Made by a program: the position numbers and the translations under genes. 64,000 nt of DNA from Lysobacterales bacterium 15-68-25 (GTDB lineage Bacteria > Pseudomonadota > Gammaproteobacteria > Xanthomonadales > Rhodanobacteraceae): assembly GCA_002279065.1 (NCBI GenBank), contig NCKB01000005.1:62001-126000 (forward strand), given 5' to 3'. Below, one piece after another: positions 1 to 9,714 of this stretch. Each line of letters begins with the position of its first letter. The stretch's first letter is position 1. The notes under the pieces are model-generated. The model was given only the letters and a program-made list of their open reading frames with translations. It was not told the DNA's origin and did not search any database.

Positions 1-579
1 GGTTTCCCGAAGACGCTGTGCACCTCGGTCAACCACGTGATCTGCCACGGCATCCCGACCGGCACCAAGGTGCTCAAGGACGGCGACATCATCAACCTGG
101 ATGTCACCGTCATCAAGGACGGCTGGCACGGCGACACCAGCCGCATGTACTTCGTCGGCACCCCGTCGGTGCTGGCCCGGCGCCTGGTCGAGACCACCCA
201 CGAGGCGATGATGCGCGGCATCCAGGCGGTGCGCCCGGGCGCCACCCTGGGCGACATCGGCGCGGCGATCCAGAAGCACGCCGAGGCGGCCGGCTTCTCC
301 GTGGTGCGCGAGTACTGCGGTCACGGCATCGGCAAGGTCTACCACGACGAGCCGCAGGTGCTGCACTACGGCAAGCCGGGCACCGGGGTGGAGCTGAAGA
401 AGGGCATGACCTTCACCGTCGAGCCGATGATCAACGCCGGCAAGCCGCACACCAAGCAGCTGCCCGACGGCTGGACCGTGGTCACCAAGGACCACTCGCT
501 CTCCGCCCAGTGGGAGCACACCATCGCCGTCACCGACCACGGCTTCGAGATCCTCACGCCTTGGCCGGACGCCGACTGA
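1..579 (+). CDS. map: Methionine aminopeptidase type I (5' end outside window)
   Basis: Cytosolic metalloenzyme that removes the initiator methionine from new proteins. The frame is open from base 1, so the N-terminus lies outside the window; 192 residues remain of a usual 255-265. The family's metal ligands are readable: Asp in NLDVTV, Asp in GDTSR, His in CGHGIGKVYHDEP, Glu in FTVEPMIN and Glu in WEHTIAV. The substrate-contacting His of VICHGIP is also present. glnD follows 85 bases downstream on the same strand, and dapD comes later, as in E. coli. Nothing suggests damage; the truncation is only the window edge. Confidence 0.97.
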   Translation, partial: GFPKTLCTSVNHVICHGIPTGTKVLKDGDIINLDVTVIKDGWHGDTSRMYFVGTPSVLARRLVETTHEAMMRGIQAVRPGATLGDIGAAIQKHAEAAGFSVVREYCGHGIGKVYHDEPQVLHYGKPGTGVELKKGMTFTVEPMINAGKPHTKQLPDGWTVVTKDHSLSAQWEHTIAVTDHGFEILTPWPDAD

Positions 580-629
580 GGCGGATTGCCCGCGGCCTTG
601 CCGCAATGCACAAATCGATCGGCTCGGCC

Positions 630-635
630 TACACT
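630..635 (+). promoter_or_regulatory. Candidate -10 box for glnD
   Basis: TACACT stands 29 bases before the glnD ATG. A weak -35-like TGCACA lies 17 bases upstream at 607-612. Similar TACACT/TACAAT boxes precede several other genes here (the Nudix gene at 13035, purT, tgt). Inferred from sequence only. Confidence 0.4.
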
Positions 636-664
636 CGGCCGGGCCTTTCTTTTGCGCGATTGCC

Positions 665-3319
665 ATGACTCCTGCCGGTCCCGCCACCTCCGTCCCGCTG
701 CCTCCGCTCCCGCGCCTTCCCCTTGCGGTACCCCGCTCGGGCGTCTCGAACGAGGCGCGCAAGGCGCTGCGCCAGTTGCTGGGGGACATGGACCGGGCGC
801 TGGCCACCGCGTTCCGCGACGGTGCGGACGCCACCGCGCTGGCCGCGCGGCGCGGCGAGTCGGTGGGGCGCATCGTGGTGCACGTGTGGAACGCCTGCCT
901 GGGCGAGGTCGCGGACACCGCGCTGTTCGCGGTGGGCGGTTTCGGTCGTGGCCTGTTGTTTCCGCAGTCGGACGTCGACCTGCTGGTGCTCACCACCCGC
1001 GACGATCCTGCCCTGCGCCGCGCGCTGGAGCAGTGCTTCGCCACGTTCTGGGACATTGGCCTGAAGGTGGGACACGCCGTGCGCGAGCCGGCGCAGTGCC
1101 TTGCGCTGGCGGCGGAAGACGCCAGCGTGTTCACCAGCCTGCTCGATGCCCGGCGGCTGGCCGGCGATCCGGCGCTGGATGCCGTGCTGCGAGGCATCGT
1201 CGACGATCCCGCGCTGTGGCCGCCGCGCGCCTATCTCGCCGCGCGGCTGGCCGAACGGGACGCGCGCCACGCACGCTTCGACGACACCGCCTACAACCTC
1301 GAACCCAATCTCAAGGACGGCCCCGGCGGGCTGCGCACGCTGGACTCGCTGCGCTGGCTCGGTCTGCGCCTCGCGCATGCCGACGGTTTCGACGGGATGG
1401 TCGCCGAGGGCCTGCTCGATCCGGCCGAGCGCGCCACGCTGGCCGACGCCGAGGCCACGCTGCGGCGCTACCGCTTCGCCCTGCATCTGGAAGCGGGGCG
1501 GCCGGAGGAGCGGCTGCTTTTCGATTTCCAGCGCGGGCTGGCCGCGCGCATGGGCTTCGTCGACCAGCACGAGAAGAACCTCGGCGTCGAGCAGTTCATG
1601 CAGGGCTACTACCGTGCCGCCAGCCAGGTCGAGCGGCTGGGCGTGCAGATCGTCGAGCGCTTCGAGGAGATGCTTGAACCGGACAGCCCGATGACGCCGA
1701 TCGGCGGCGGCTTCGTGCAGCACGGCCGGCGCATCGCGGCGGCCGATCCAGAGCTGTTCATGACGCGGCCGGCGGCGCTGGTGGAGATATTCCTGGCGCG
1801 ACTGGACCACCCCGAGCTGATCGGCTTCAGCGCCGAGACCATGCGTCGCATCCACCAGGCGACGGCCAAGCACGGCAGTGCGCTGACCGACGATCCGGCC
1901 GCGCTGGCCGCGTTCCTGAAACTGCTCCAGCGTGGCGCACCGGCGGTGGATGCGCTGTGGCGGATGAACCGGCACGGCCTGCTGGCGGCGATCCTGCCGG
2001 CGTTCGGCAAGGTGTTCGGGCGCATGCAGTACGACCTGTTCCACGTCTACACGGTGGACGAGCACACGCTGCGCGTGCTGCGCAACCTGGCGCGCTTCGC
2101 CGATCCGGCGGCGGTAAAGGAGTTCCCGCTTGGCTGCCAGATCTGGGCCTCGCTGGAAAAGCCCGAGCTGCTCCTGCTGGCCGGCCTGTTCCACGACATC
2201 GCCAAGGGCCGCGGCGGCGACCACTCGGTACTGGGCGAGGACGACGCCCGCGTGTTCTGCACCCGGCTGGGGCTGGCGCCCGAGCACGTGGACACGGTGG
2301 CCTGGCTGGTGCGCTGGCACCTGCTGATGAGCACCACCGCGCAGCGCCAGGACATCACCGACCCGGAGGTGGTGAACCGTTTCGCCGAGGCGGTCGGCGA
2401 CCGGCTGCGGCTCGACCGGCTCTACCTGCTCACCATCGCCGACATCATCGGCACCAGTCCGCGGCTCTGGAACGCGTGGAAGGACCGCCTGCTGGCCGAC
2501 CTGTACACCGCCACCCGCTACGCGCTGCGCAGCGACGCCGAGCTGCCTCGCGACGCCAGCGCCAGCATCGCCGAATGCCGTGCCAGCGCGCTGGCGCTGC
2601 TGGCCTCGGAGGGCTTCGCCGCCGAGGCGGTGGAGGCGGTGTGGCGCGATTTCCCCGAGCGCAGCTTCCTCCGCCACCGGCCCGAGCAGGTGGCGTGGCA
2701 GACCGCGGCGATCCTGCGCGCCGGCGGCGCGCTGCCGCTGGTGGAGGTGCACCCGTTCTCGGTGCGCGGCAGCACCGAGCTGTTCGTCTATGCGCCGGAT
2801 CGCGACGGCCTGTTCGCCAGCGTCACCGCGATGCTCGACCGCATGCATTTCTCGGTGATGGAGGCGCGCGTGCTCAGCTCGCCCAGCGGCCTGGCGATGG
2901 ACACCTTCCTGCTGCTGGAGGCCGACAGCCAGATGCCGGCCACGCCGCAGCGTGCCGACGAGCTGCGCCAGCGGCTGCTGCGCGCGCTGGCCGAGACCAA
3001 GCCGGTGCTGCCGGCGCGGCGCGGACTGCACCGGCACCTGAAGCACTTCCAGATGGCGCCGCGGATCGCCTTCACCGCCACCGGCGGGCGCACCCAGATG
3101 GCGCTGGTCTGCAGCGACCGTCCGGGCCTGCTGGCCGCAGTGGCGCAGGTGATGCTGGATGTGGGCGTGCGCGTGCACGACGCGCGCATCGCCACCTTCG
3201 GCGAGCGGGTGGAGGATTTCTTCCAGCTCACCGACCGCCACGATGCGCCACTGGACGGCGGGCTGCAGGAGCGGCTGCGGCAGGCGCTGCTGGAACGGCT
3301 GGCGCCCGCGACGGCCTGA
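665..3319 (+). CDS. glnD: Bifunctional [protein-PII] uridylyltransferase / uridylyl-removing enzyme
   Basis: Primary cytosolic nitrogen sensor: it uridylylates PII proteins when glutamine is low and deuridylylates them when it is high. The 884-residue length suits the family (about 890 in E. coli). Domains in order: nucleotidyltransferase with GGFGRG at residues 91-96 and the catalytic SDVD (Asp103, Asp105); a central HD hydrolase domain with LFHDIAKG (His510-Asp511); two C-terminal ACT domains that bind glutamine, beginning near YAPDRDGLFASV and VCSDRPGLLAAV. Its likely target, GlnK with Tyr51 intact, is encoded at 60310-60648. The ATG at 665 is the first sensible start after the map stop. 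All catalytic motifs are intact. Confidence 0.98.
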   Translation: MTPAGPATSVPLPPLPRLPLAVPRSGVSNEARKALRQLLGDMDRALATAFRDGADATALAARRGESVGRIVVHVWNACLGEVADTALFAVGGFGRGLLFPQSDVDLLVLTTRDDPALRRALEQCFATFWDIGLKVGHAVREPAQCLALAAEDASVFTSLLDARRLAGDPALDAVLRGIVDDPALWPPRAYLAARLAERDARHARFDDTAYNLEPNLKDGPGGLRTLDSLRWLGLRLAHADGFDGMVAEGLLDPAERATLADAEATLRRYRFALHLEAGRPEERLLFDFQRGLAARMGFVDQHEKNLGVEQFMQGYYRAASQVERLGVQIVERFEEMLEPDSPMTPIGGGFVQHGRRIAAADPELFMTRPAALVEIFLARLDHPELIGFSAETMRRIHQATAKHGSALTDDPAALAAFLKLLQRGAPAVDALWRMNRHGLLAAILPAFGKVFGRMQYDLFHVYTVDEHTLRVLRNLARFADPAAVKEFPLGCQIWASLEKPELLLLAGLFHDIAKGRGGDHSVLGEDDARVFCTRLGLAPEHVDTVAWLVRWHLLMSTTAQRQDITDPEVVNRFAEAVGDRLRLDRLYLLTIADIIGTSPRLWNAWKDRLLADLYTATRYALRSDAELPRDASASIAECRASALALLASEGFAAEAVEAVWRDFPERSFLRHRPEQVAWQTAAILRAGGALPLVEVHPFSVRGSTELFVYAPDRDGLFASVTAMLDRMHFSVMEARVLSSPSGLAMDTFLLLEADSQMPATPQRADELRQRLLRALAETKPVLPARRGLHRHLKHFQMAPRIAFTATGGRTQMALVCSDRPGLLAAVAQVMLDVGVRVHDARIATFGERVEDFFQLTDRHDAPLDGGLQERLRQALLERLAPATA

Positions 3320-3344
3320 GCCCCGCCGCTGGGGTCGGCGGGGC
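3320..3344 (+). other. Strong stem-loop just after the glnD stop
   Basis: GCCCCGCCG (3320-3328) pairs perfectly with CGGCGGGGC (3336-3344) across a 7-base loop, starting one base after the glnD stop. No T-run follows, so it is not a standard intrinsic terminator. It could stabilise the mRNA 3' end or pause polymerase. Confidence 0.6.
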
Positions 3345-3400
3345 GGGGGAGGAGTATCGTTCCGGCCCTCGCCCGTGCGGCCGTTGCCGGAGGAAGACCC

Positions 3401-3988
3401 ATGAACACCAGGCTTGCCCTTGTCGCCCTCGCGTTTGGCGCCGCGATCCCGGCCTCCGGCGCGTTCGCCGCCGCCGCGACACCTGCGGCCAAGGCCGCGC
3501 CCGCGGTGACCTGGGTGTATCCGCTGGTGCCGAAGTTCGGCGGCGTGCACCCGCGGCCGGACGTGGACATGCAGCTGGATCCGAAGGCCGACTACAAGGT
3601 GTTCGTCGACGTGGTCTCGACCGATCCCGGTTCGGACCAGCCTTACCACTCGCTGCAGCGGCTGGCCCGACTGGTCAACCTGATGGGCTACGCGAAGATG
3701 CCGCCTTCGCACGTGCACATCGTCGCGCTGCTGGATCGCGAGGCCGGGCTCGCCGCGCTCGGTGACGACGCCTACCGCCGCTACGACAAGAAGGCGTCGG
3801 GCAATCCCAACCTGCCCCTGCTGCACGCGCTGCAGAAGGCAGGCGTGAAACTGATGGTGTGCAGCCAGGCGATGGCCGGGATGGGGCTGAAGGACAGCGA
3901 CATCGATCCCAGTGTCACCATCACGCTGTCGGGCCTGACCGATCCGGTGATCTACGGCCAGCGCGGCTACACCTTCATGCAGCTCTAG
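3401..3988 (+). CDS. Exported DsrE-family-like protein of unknown role
   Basis: 195 residues starting with a classic Sec signal peptide (basic MNTR, hydrophobic core, Ala-rich cleavage region near residue 23). The mature part resembles DsrE/DsrF-like folds: an early FVDVVSTDP strand, a middle [10 protein letters not shown] segment, then a cysteine in [13 protein letters not shown], where DsrE-like proteins often carry their functional Cys, and a final GYTFMQL. A good ribosome site (GGAGGAAG) precedes the ATG. It stands alone between glnD and dapD. A periplasmic sulfur or redox role is only a guess from the fold; the family call is moderate because the similarity rests on a few short stretches. 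Confidence 0.7.
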   Translation: MNTRLALVALAFGAAIPASGAFAAAATPAAKAAPAVTWVYPLVPKFGGVHPRPDVDMQLDPKADYKVFVDVVSTDPGSDQPYHSLQRLARLVNLMGYAKMPPSHVHIVALLDREAGLAALGDDAYRRYDKKASGNPNLPLLHALQKAGVKLMVCSQAMAGMGLKDSDIDPSVTITLSGLTDPVIYGQRGYTFMQL

Positions 3989-4122
3989 CCCGCCGCGCAA
4001 TGGGCCGTCTGGACGGCCGTCCGTGCCGCCGGCTGACCGTTCATCCGCGGCGCGGTCGGGTGCCGGCCGGGCCGTTCCGTGTACTCTTGGCGGCTTGTCC
4101 CGAGCACGACGGAAGCCCCCGC

Positions 4123-4946
<824 letters not shown>

Positions 4947-4950
<4 letters not shown>

Positions 4951-5297
4951 GCGTCGAACTGTATGGCCTGGCCAAGTGCGGAACCTGCGACAAGGCGCGC
5001 GCCTGGCTGGATGCGCACAAGGTCAAGCACAGCTTCACGGACTACCGCGACGAGCCGATCGCCCCGGCCGCGCTGAAGGCGTGGGCGAAGGAGCTGACCT
5101 GGGAGAAGCTGGTCAACCGCGCCAGCTACACCTGGCGCGACCTGAGCGAGACGCAGAAGGCCGCTTCCACCGACGCGCAGTGGCTCGCCCTGATCAAGGA
5201 ATACCCCGCGCTGGTGAAGCGTCCGGTGGTGGTGAAGGACGGCGCGGTGAGCGTCGGTTTCACCGAGAAGAAGTTCAAGGAGCTGTTCGGTGGCTGA
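4947..5297 (+). CDS. ArsC/Spx-family reductase (YffB-like), CxxC intact
   Basis: 116-residue thioredoxin-fold protein of the ArsC/Spx/YffB family. The active-site loop near residue 10 is [14 protein letters not shown], with both cysteines of CGTC. The later KRPVVV and [13 protein letters not shown] segments are the standard family landmarks. The start overlaps the dapD stop by four bases and the 3' end overlaps the next paralogue by eight, so it sits in a tight dapD-X-X-dapE unit. E. coli yffB likewise lies next to dapE. The physiological substrate of YffB-like proteins is not settled; arsenate reduction should not be assumed. Confidence 0.9.
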
Positions 5298-5667
5298 AGC
5301 CGCCGTGCTCTACGGATTGGCCGGCACCGATGCGTGCCGCAAGGCCTGCGCGTGGCTGGACCGTTTCGGCCACGCGTACAGGTTTGTCGACACCCAGCGC
5401 GAACGGCCCGCGCCCGAGGCGCTGAAGGCCTGGGCGCAGGCCGCCGGCGGCTGGGACGCGCTGGCCGACCGCAGCGGCCGCGCCTGGAAGAACCTGCTGC
5501 CGCAGCGGCGCAACCCGGAGAGCGATCCGGAGTGGACGCTGCTGATCCGCGAGCATCCCGGCGTGCTGCGCCAGCCGCTGGCGGTGCTCGCCGATGGCAC
5601 GCTGCTGGTCGGCTTCACCGGCGGGCAATACGAAAAGCGATTCGGCAAGGGCAGGGCCACCGCATGA
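5290..5667 (+). CDS. Second ArsC/Spx-like paralogue lacking the first active-site Cys
   Basis: 125-residue relative of the preceding protein, apparently a tandem duplication. It starts at GTG 5290 inside the end of that gene and stops inside the dapE start (ATGA at 5664-5667). Aligning the two, [14 protein letters not shown] becomes [14 protein letters not shown]: the first, normally catalytic cysteine is Thr and only the second remains, with a new Cys four residues later. The family core ([29 protein letters not shown]) is otherwise kept. It may be a non-catalytic partner or use different redox chemistry; conservation of the open frame argues against simple decay. Confidence 0.85.
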   Translation: MAEAAVLYGLAGTDACRKACAWLDRFGHAYRFVDTQRERPAPEALKAWAQAAGGWDALADRSGRAWKNLLPQRRNPESDPEWTLLIREHPGVLRQPLAVLADGTLLVGFTGGQYEKRFGKGRATA

Positions 5668-6797
5668 GCGACGTCTTCGACCTCACCTGCGACCTGATCC
5701 GCCGCGCCTCGGTCACCCCCGACGACGCCGGCTGCCAGGCAATGATCGCCGCGCGGCTGGCGCAGGCCGGCTTCCGCGTGCGCCACCTGCGCTTCGGCGA
5801 GGTCGACAATCTCTGGGCCACCCACGGCGAGGGCGGCCCCACGCTGGCCTTCCTCGGCCACACCGACGTGGTGCCGACCGGGCCGGTCGAGGCATGGCGC
5901 TTCGATCCATTCGAGCCGACCGTGGTCGACGGTGTGCTGTATGGCCGCGGCGCGGCCGACATGAAAGGTTCGGTGGCCGCGATGGTGGTGGCGCTGGAGG
6001 CCTTCGCCGCCGCGCATCCGGACCACGCCGGTCGCGTCGGCCTGCTGCTGACCAGCGACGAAGAGGGTCCGACCAACCTCGACGGCGTGCGCCGCGTGGC
6101 CGAGCAGTTCTATGCCGAGGGTGAGCGCATCGACTGGTGCGTGGTCGGCGAGCCCTCGTCGACGGTGCGCCTTGGCGACCTGATCCGCGTCGGTCGGCGC
6201 GGCTCGCTCAGCGGCGCGCTGACGGTGCGCGGCGTGCAGGGCCACGTGGCCTATCCGGAGAAGGCGAAGAACCCGATCCACGCCTTCGCCCCCGCGCTGG
6301 CCGAACTGGCCGCCGAGCGCTGGGACGAGGGCAATGCCGATTTCCCGCCGACCTCGTTCCAGGTGTCGAACCTCCATGCGGGCACCGGGGCCACGAATGT
6401 CATTCCGGGCACGCTCACCGCGCTGTTCAACTTCCGCTACAGCACGGCGAGCACCGCCGAGGGGCTGAAGTCGCGCGCGATGGCGATCCTCGACCGCCAC
6501 GGCCTGGACTACACGCTGGACTGGAATCTTTCCGGCGAGCCGTTCCTTACCCCACCTGGCGGGTGCCTGCGCGAGGTGGTGGCGTCGGTCTGCCGCGATC
6601 TGGCGGGCGTGTCGCCGGTGGAGAGCACCGGCGGCGGCACGTCGGACGGCCGCTTCATCGCTCCGCTGGGGGCCGAGGTGGTGGAGCTGGGGCCGGTCAA
6701 CGCGACCATCCACAAGGTCGATGAGTGCGTGGCGGTGGCCGATCTGGAACGATTGCCCGCCCTTTACGGGGCGATCTGCGAGCGATTGTTGCCCTGA
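5664..6797 (+). CDS. dapE: Succinyl-diaminopimelate desuccinylase
   Basis: Zinc-dependent M20-family hydrolase releasing succinate from N-succinyl-LL-diaminopimelate, late in the DAP/lysine pathway. The protein is 377 residues, close to E. coli's 375. Readable motifs include [12 protein letters not shown] (metal His), [14 protein letters not shown] (bridging Asp), [12 protein letters not shown] (catalytic and metal Glu) and the late [16 protein letters not shown] 5664 is chosen because it overlaps the upstream stop in ATGA form and gives the usual N-terminus. It is the last gene of the dapD unit; an operator and promoter region for the next gene starts ten bases after its stop. Confidence 0.98.
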   Translation: MSDVFDLTCDLIRRASVTPDDAGCQAMIAARLAQAGFRVRHLRFGEVDNLWATHGEGGPTLAFLGHTDVVPTGPVEAWRFDPFEPTVVDGVLYGRGAADMKGSVAAMVVALEAFAAAHPDHAGRVGLLLTSDEEGPTNLDGVRRVAEQFYAEGERIDWCVVGEPSSTVRLGDLIRVGRRGSLSGALTVRGVQGHVAYPEKAKNPIHAFAPALAELAAERWDEGNADFPPTSFQVSNLHAGTGATNVIPGTLTALFNFRYSTASTAEGLKSRAMAILDRHGLDYTLDWNLSGEPFLTPPGGCLREVVASVCRDLAGVSPVESTGGGTSDGRFIAPLGAEVVELGPVNATIHKVDECVAVADLERLPALYGAICERLLP

Positions 6798-6806
6798 TCA
6801 GCCTAA

Positions 6807-6828
6807 AAATGTGATGCGAATCACATTT
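6807..6828 (+). promoter_or_regulatory. CRP/Clp-type operator, consensus palindrome
   Basis: The core TGTGATGCGAATCACA (6810-6825) is a perfect TGTGA-N6-TCACA dyad, flanked by AAA and TTT so that all 22 bases follow the E. coli CRP consensus. It lies between dapE and the exported-protein gene at 6952, about 125 bases before that ATG. In Xanthomonadales the matching regulator is Clp, a CRP homologue. The match is read directly; occupancy is inferred. Confidence 0.85.
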
Positions 6829-6856
6829 TCTTGCGATTCGGAGTAGCCTCCGGGTC

Positions 6857-6892
6857 CTTCGCCTTTGGCGAAGCCCTTCGCGCGTCGCGAAG
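6857..6892 (+). other. Twin 7-bp hairpins in the leader of the 6952 gene
   Basis: Two adjacent perfect stem-loops share nearly the same stem: CTTCGCC-TTT-GGCGAAG (6857-6873) and CTTCGCG-CGT-CGCGAAG (6876-6892). They lie between the CRP-type site and the ribosome site GGGAG of the next gene, so they probably form in its 5' untranslated RNA. No T-run follows either, so they are not simple terminators. Confidence 0.65.
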
Positions 6893-6951
6893 AGAGTTCG
6901 GGGCCCTATTCCACATCTGTGCAGGGCGATCCGCCCTGAAGGGAGACTCTC

Positions 6952-7728
6952 ATGAAGCGCATCATCGTTTGGCTGGCCCTGGTGGCCGGCCTGTCCTGCG
7001 TTCTGGCCAGCCAGGCAGCGGAGAAGGACGGCCGCAGCGTCATACGCAGCTACACCGACTGGGTGGCGCCCGCCGACCAGCAGGCCTACGAGGCCGGACT
7101 GAAGACCTACAACCGGTGCCTGGGCGAACATGGATTCAAGTACGCATGGATGGCGCTGAACCACGAAACCGGCGACGTCTATACGTATTCCTACGTCACC
7201 GATCCGCTCACCTGGGCGGACTTCGACGTGATGCGCGAGAGCGGCAGGGCCTGCGACGCCGTGTTCCGGGAGAGCGTGAATCCCCATCTCAAGCATGAGA
7301 CCAGCGGCTTCATGAAGGTCCTTCCGGAGATGAGCTACATGCCTGACGGAGCGGACATGGGGCGGGGCTACGTCGACGTCGTGCTGTTCACCATCAAGCC
7401 CGGCCACGAGATGGACGACAGCTTCAAGGACACCGTGAAGCAGATCACCGCGGCCGCGGTCAAGGCGAAGTGGCCTGGCCGTTACCAGGTCATGCGGGTG
7501 ATCGACAGCGGTGACGACGCACCCGACTACATCCTGGTCAGCCCGTCGAAGGACTGGGCCGACTTCGGCACCGAGCCCGATCCCGCGTTCTGGAAGATGG
7601 TGGCCGATGTCCGCGGCGAGGTGCAGGCCAAGGCCCTGCGCAAGGCGCTGGACGACGCGATCAAGCACGTGTCCGCCCATGTGGACCGGTACAACGCCGA
7701 ACTCACCTATCGTCCATCCGGCAAGTAG
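6952..7728 (+). CDS. Exported protein of unknown function under a CRP-type site
   Basis: 258 residues. The first ~22 form a Sec signal peptide (MKRIIVW, hydrophobic core, ASQAA cleavage region). The mature part is hydrophilic, with two cysteines (NRCLGE, RACDAV) about 40 residues apart that could form a disulfide. It has two halves with alternating strand/helix character (KYAWMALNHETGDVYTYSY; YVDVVLFTIKPGHEMDDSF), which could be ferredoxin-like alpha/beta barrels, but I do not recognise a named family. A strong ribosome site (GGGAG, six bases before ATG) and its own terminator make it a single-gene unit. CRP control suggests expression linked to carbon or cAMP/c-di-GMP status; that is inference. 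Confidence 0.8.
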   Translation: MKRIIVWLALVAGLSCVLASQAAEKDGRSVIRSYTDWVAPADQQAYEAGLKTYNRCLGEHGFKYAWMALNHETGDVYTYSYVTDPLTWADFDVMRESGRACDAVFRESVNPHLKHETSGFMKVLPEMSYMPDGADMGRGYVDVVLFTIKPGHEMDDSFKDTVKQITAAAVKAKWPGRYQVMRVIDSGDDAPDYILVSPSKDWADFGTEPDPAFWKMVADVRGEVQAKALRKALDDAIKHVSAHVDRYNAELTYRPSGK

Positions 7729-7752
7729 TCCGGAAGCCGCACATTCCCCCGA

Positions 7753-7777
7753 GGCCCGCAATCGCGGGCCTTTTTTT
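7753..7777 (+). terminator. Intrinsic terminator of the exported-protein gene
   Basis: GGCCCGC (7753-7759), loop AATC, GCGGGCC (7764-7770), then seven Ts (7771-7777). It lies 24 bases after the stop at 7728. The T-run exists only in the plus direction. Confidence 0.93.
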
Positions 7778-7879
7778 CGGCTTCTGCCGCATCCATCGCC
7801 GAGCTTCGCAGGCCGCCACCCGAGTCGACGGCGGAGCGGAGGGGGATGCTGCCGGAGTCCCTGCCGATGGGGTGGGCGA

Positions 7880-9196
7880 TCAGTCGTCCGTCGGTTCCAG
7901 CGCCGCCGCCCGGGCCAGCAGCAGTTCGCGTTCGCTGGCGTTGGCGGTGAGCCCGGCGGCCCGCAGGAACGCGTCCCGTGCCTCGTCGTGACGGCCGAGC
8001 TGCTCCAGCAGATCGCCACGCACGGCGGGCAGGGGCGCGTAGCGGGCCAGTGCAGGCGCGCCGGCGATCGCATCGACCAGTGCCAGACCTGCGGCAGGCC
8101 CCTCCGCGCGTGACACCGCCACCGCACGGTTGAGTTCGATCACCGGTGACGGGGCGGTTTGCGCCAGCATGGCGTAGAGGGCGGCGATGCGCGGCCAGTC
8201 GGTCGCCGCGGCAGTCGATGCGCCGGCGTGGCAGGCGGCGATCGCGGCCTGAAGGGTGTACGGACCGGCGCCATCGGGATGGCGGATCGCGCGGGCGAGC
8301 AGTGCCTGGCCACGGGCGATCGCCAGATGGTCCCAGCGCGTACGGTCCTGTCGATCCAGCAGGACCGGCCGCCCGGTGGCGTCGATCCGCGCGTGGGTGC
8401 GCGAGGCCTGCAGTTCCATCAGCGCCAGCAGACCGAGCACCTCCGGCTCGTCCGGTTCCAGCGCGGCGAGCATACGGCCCAGGCGCAGTGCCTCTTCGCA
8501 CAGTGCGGGGCGCATCCAGTCCTCGCCCGCGGTGGCGGCATAGCCTTCGTTGAAGATCAGGTAGACCACGCCGAGCACGCTGGCCAGGCGTTCGCCGCGC
8601 TCCTCGCCCCGCGGCATGTCGTAGGGCACCCGCTTCTCGGCGAGCGTGCGCTTGGCGCGCACGATGCGCTGCGCCACGGTGGGCTCGGGCTGCAGGAAGG
8701 CACGCGCGATCTCGGTGGTGGTGAGGCCGCCGAGCAGGCGCAGGGTCAGCGCGATGCGCGCCTCGTGCGGCAGCACCGGATGGCAGGCGGTGAAGATCAG
8801 CCGCAGGCGGTCGTCGCCGATGTCGTCGTCGAGCGCGTCGAAGTCGGGCATCACGTGCGGCTCAAAGTCCGGGTCGCCGCCGAGCATCGCGTGCTTGCGC
8901 TCGGCGAGCTGGCGGTGGCGCAGCAGGTCGATGCCGCGATTGCGCGCGGTGGTCATCAGCCAGGCGCCGGGGTTGTCGGGAATGCCGCTTTCCGGCCAGC
9001 GCTCGAGCGCGCTGACCAGGGCGTCCTGGGCCAGCTCTTCGGCCAGGTCGATGTCGCGCACCACGCGGACCAGGGCGCCGATCAGCTTCGGTGCCTCCAG
9101 TCGCCATACGGCATCGATGCGGCGGTGCAGTTCGGCCGTTTCCATGCGACCGATCACAGCACTGGCGGGCGTTTGCGGCAAGCACGCCGGCGGCAT
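7880..9196 (-). CDS. ECF sigma factor with C-terminal TPR-like extension (ECF42 type)
   Basis: RNA polymerase sigma factor of the extracytoplasmic-function class. Region 2 is at VRDIDLAEELAQDALVSALE with the DNA-melting part PGAWLMTTARNRGIDLLR; region 4 is RLLGGLTTTEIARAFLQPEP. A long C-terminal domain (VVYLIFNEGYAAT onward, Ala/Leu-rich helices, ending LARAAALEPTDD) is the TPR-like extension typical of ECF42 factors, which have no classical anti-sigma factor. The partner upstream is a DGPF/YCII protein, the known genomic neighbour of this group. ATG 9196 overlaps the partner's TGA by one base (TGATG), so it is chosen; the internal ATG at 9145 is an alternative. Length is 438 residues. Confidence 0.93.
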   Translation of the reverse strand: MPPACLPQTPASAVIGRMETAELHRRIDAVWRLEAPKLIGALVRVVRDIDLAEELAQDALVSALERWPESGIPDNPGAWLMTTARNRGIDLLRHRQLAERKHAMLGGDPDFEPHVMPDFDALDDDIGDDRLRLIFTACHPVLPHEARIALTLRLLGGLTTTEIARAFLQPEPTVAQRIVRAKRTLAEKRVPYDMPRGEERGERLASVLGVVYLIFNEGYAATAGEDWMRPALCEEALRLGRMLAALEPDEPEVLGLLALMELQASRTHARIDATGRPVLLDRQDRTRWDHLAIARGQALLARAIRHPDGAGPYTLQAAIAACHAGASTAAATDWPRIAALYAMLAQTAPSPVIELNRAVAVSRAEGPAAGLALVDAIAGAPALARYAPLPAVRGDLLEQLGRHDEARDAFLRAAGLTANASERELLLARAAALEPTDD

Positions 9197-9624
9197 CAGC
9201 GCGTCCGTTCGGCGATCCGTTCGCGCAGCCGGGCCTCGGAATCGCGCAGCTCGGGCGACATGATCTCGGCGAAATCGGTAGCCTCGTACAGCGGCCGGAT
9301 CTCGATCTCGCACTCGCCCACGAACGGGGCCGGGCAGCGGCGCGCCCACTCCAGCGCCTCGTCCATCGAGCGCACCTGCCACAGCCAGAAACCGGCGATC
9401 AGCTCCTTCGTCTCCGCGAACGGACCGTCGACCACCTGTCGCCCGCCGGCGGAGAAGCGGACGCGCTTGCCTTCGCGGCTGGGCTTGAGCCCCTCGCCGG
9501 CCAGCATCACGCCAGCCTGCGCCAGCTCCTCGTTGAAGCGGCCCATCGCTTCCATGATCTCGGCGTTGGGCAACGCCTCGCCCTCGGATTCGGCCGTGGC
9601 CCGGACCATCACCATGCATCGCAT
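9196..9624 (-). CDS. DGPF/YCII-family protein, partner of the ECF sigma factor
   Basis: 142-residue YCII-related protein. The diagnostic motif VVDGPFAETKELIAGF is in the middle, and the N-terminus MRCMVMVRATAESE is the usual first strand. ATG 9624 is preceded by GGGAGA at good distance; the upstream in-frame extension has no such site. It is translated just ahead of the ECF sigma factor with stop and start sharing a base. Proteins of this type are repeatedly found beside ECF42 sigma factors and are often part of their regulon. The biochemical role is unknown; a small-molecule-binding or redox function is speculation. Confidence 0.9.
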   Translation of the reverse strand: MRCMVMVRATAESEGEALPNAEIMEAMGRFNEELAQAGVMLAGEGLKPSREGKRVRFSAGGRQVVDGPFAETKELIAGFWLWQVRSMDEALEWARRCPAPFVGECEIEIRPLYEATDFAEIMSPELRDSEARLRERIAERTR

Positions 9625-9714
9625 CGTCGTGTCTCCCTCGCCGGCGGTACGCCGGGGTTCCCGAGGGCGACGAGCGGCCTGCAGACGGATCGACAAGGCC
9701 GTGCGAAAAATCCC

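Noticed and set aside
3320..3344. Hairpin after glnD as intrinsic terminator
   Set aside because: A perfect 9-bp stem, but followed by Gs and As instead of Ts; kept only as a stem-loop.
629..4000. Very long open frame (over 1100 codons) on the strand opposite glnD
   Set aside because: It is antisense to glnD, whose catalytic motifs are intact. High GC in third codon positions makes such shadow frames common; the translation is Arg/His/Gln-rich without any domain.
5290..5667. Second ArsC-like gene as a pseudogene
   Set aside because: The frame is intact over the full family length, overlaps both neighbours in operon style and keeps the rest of the fold. Loss of one Cys looks like divergence, not decay.
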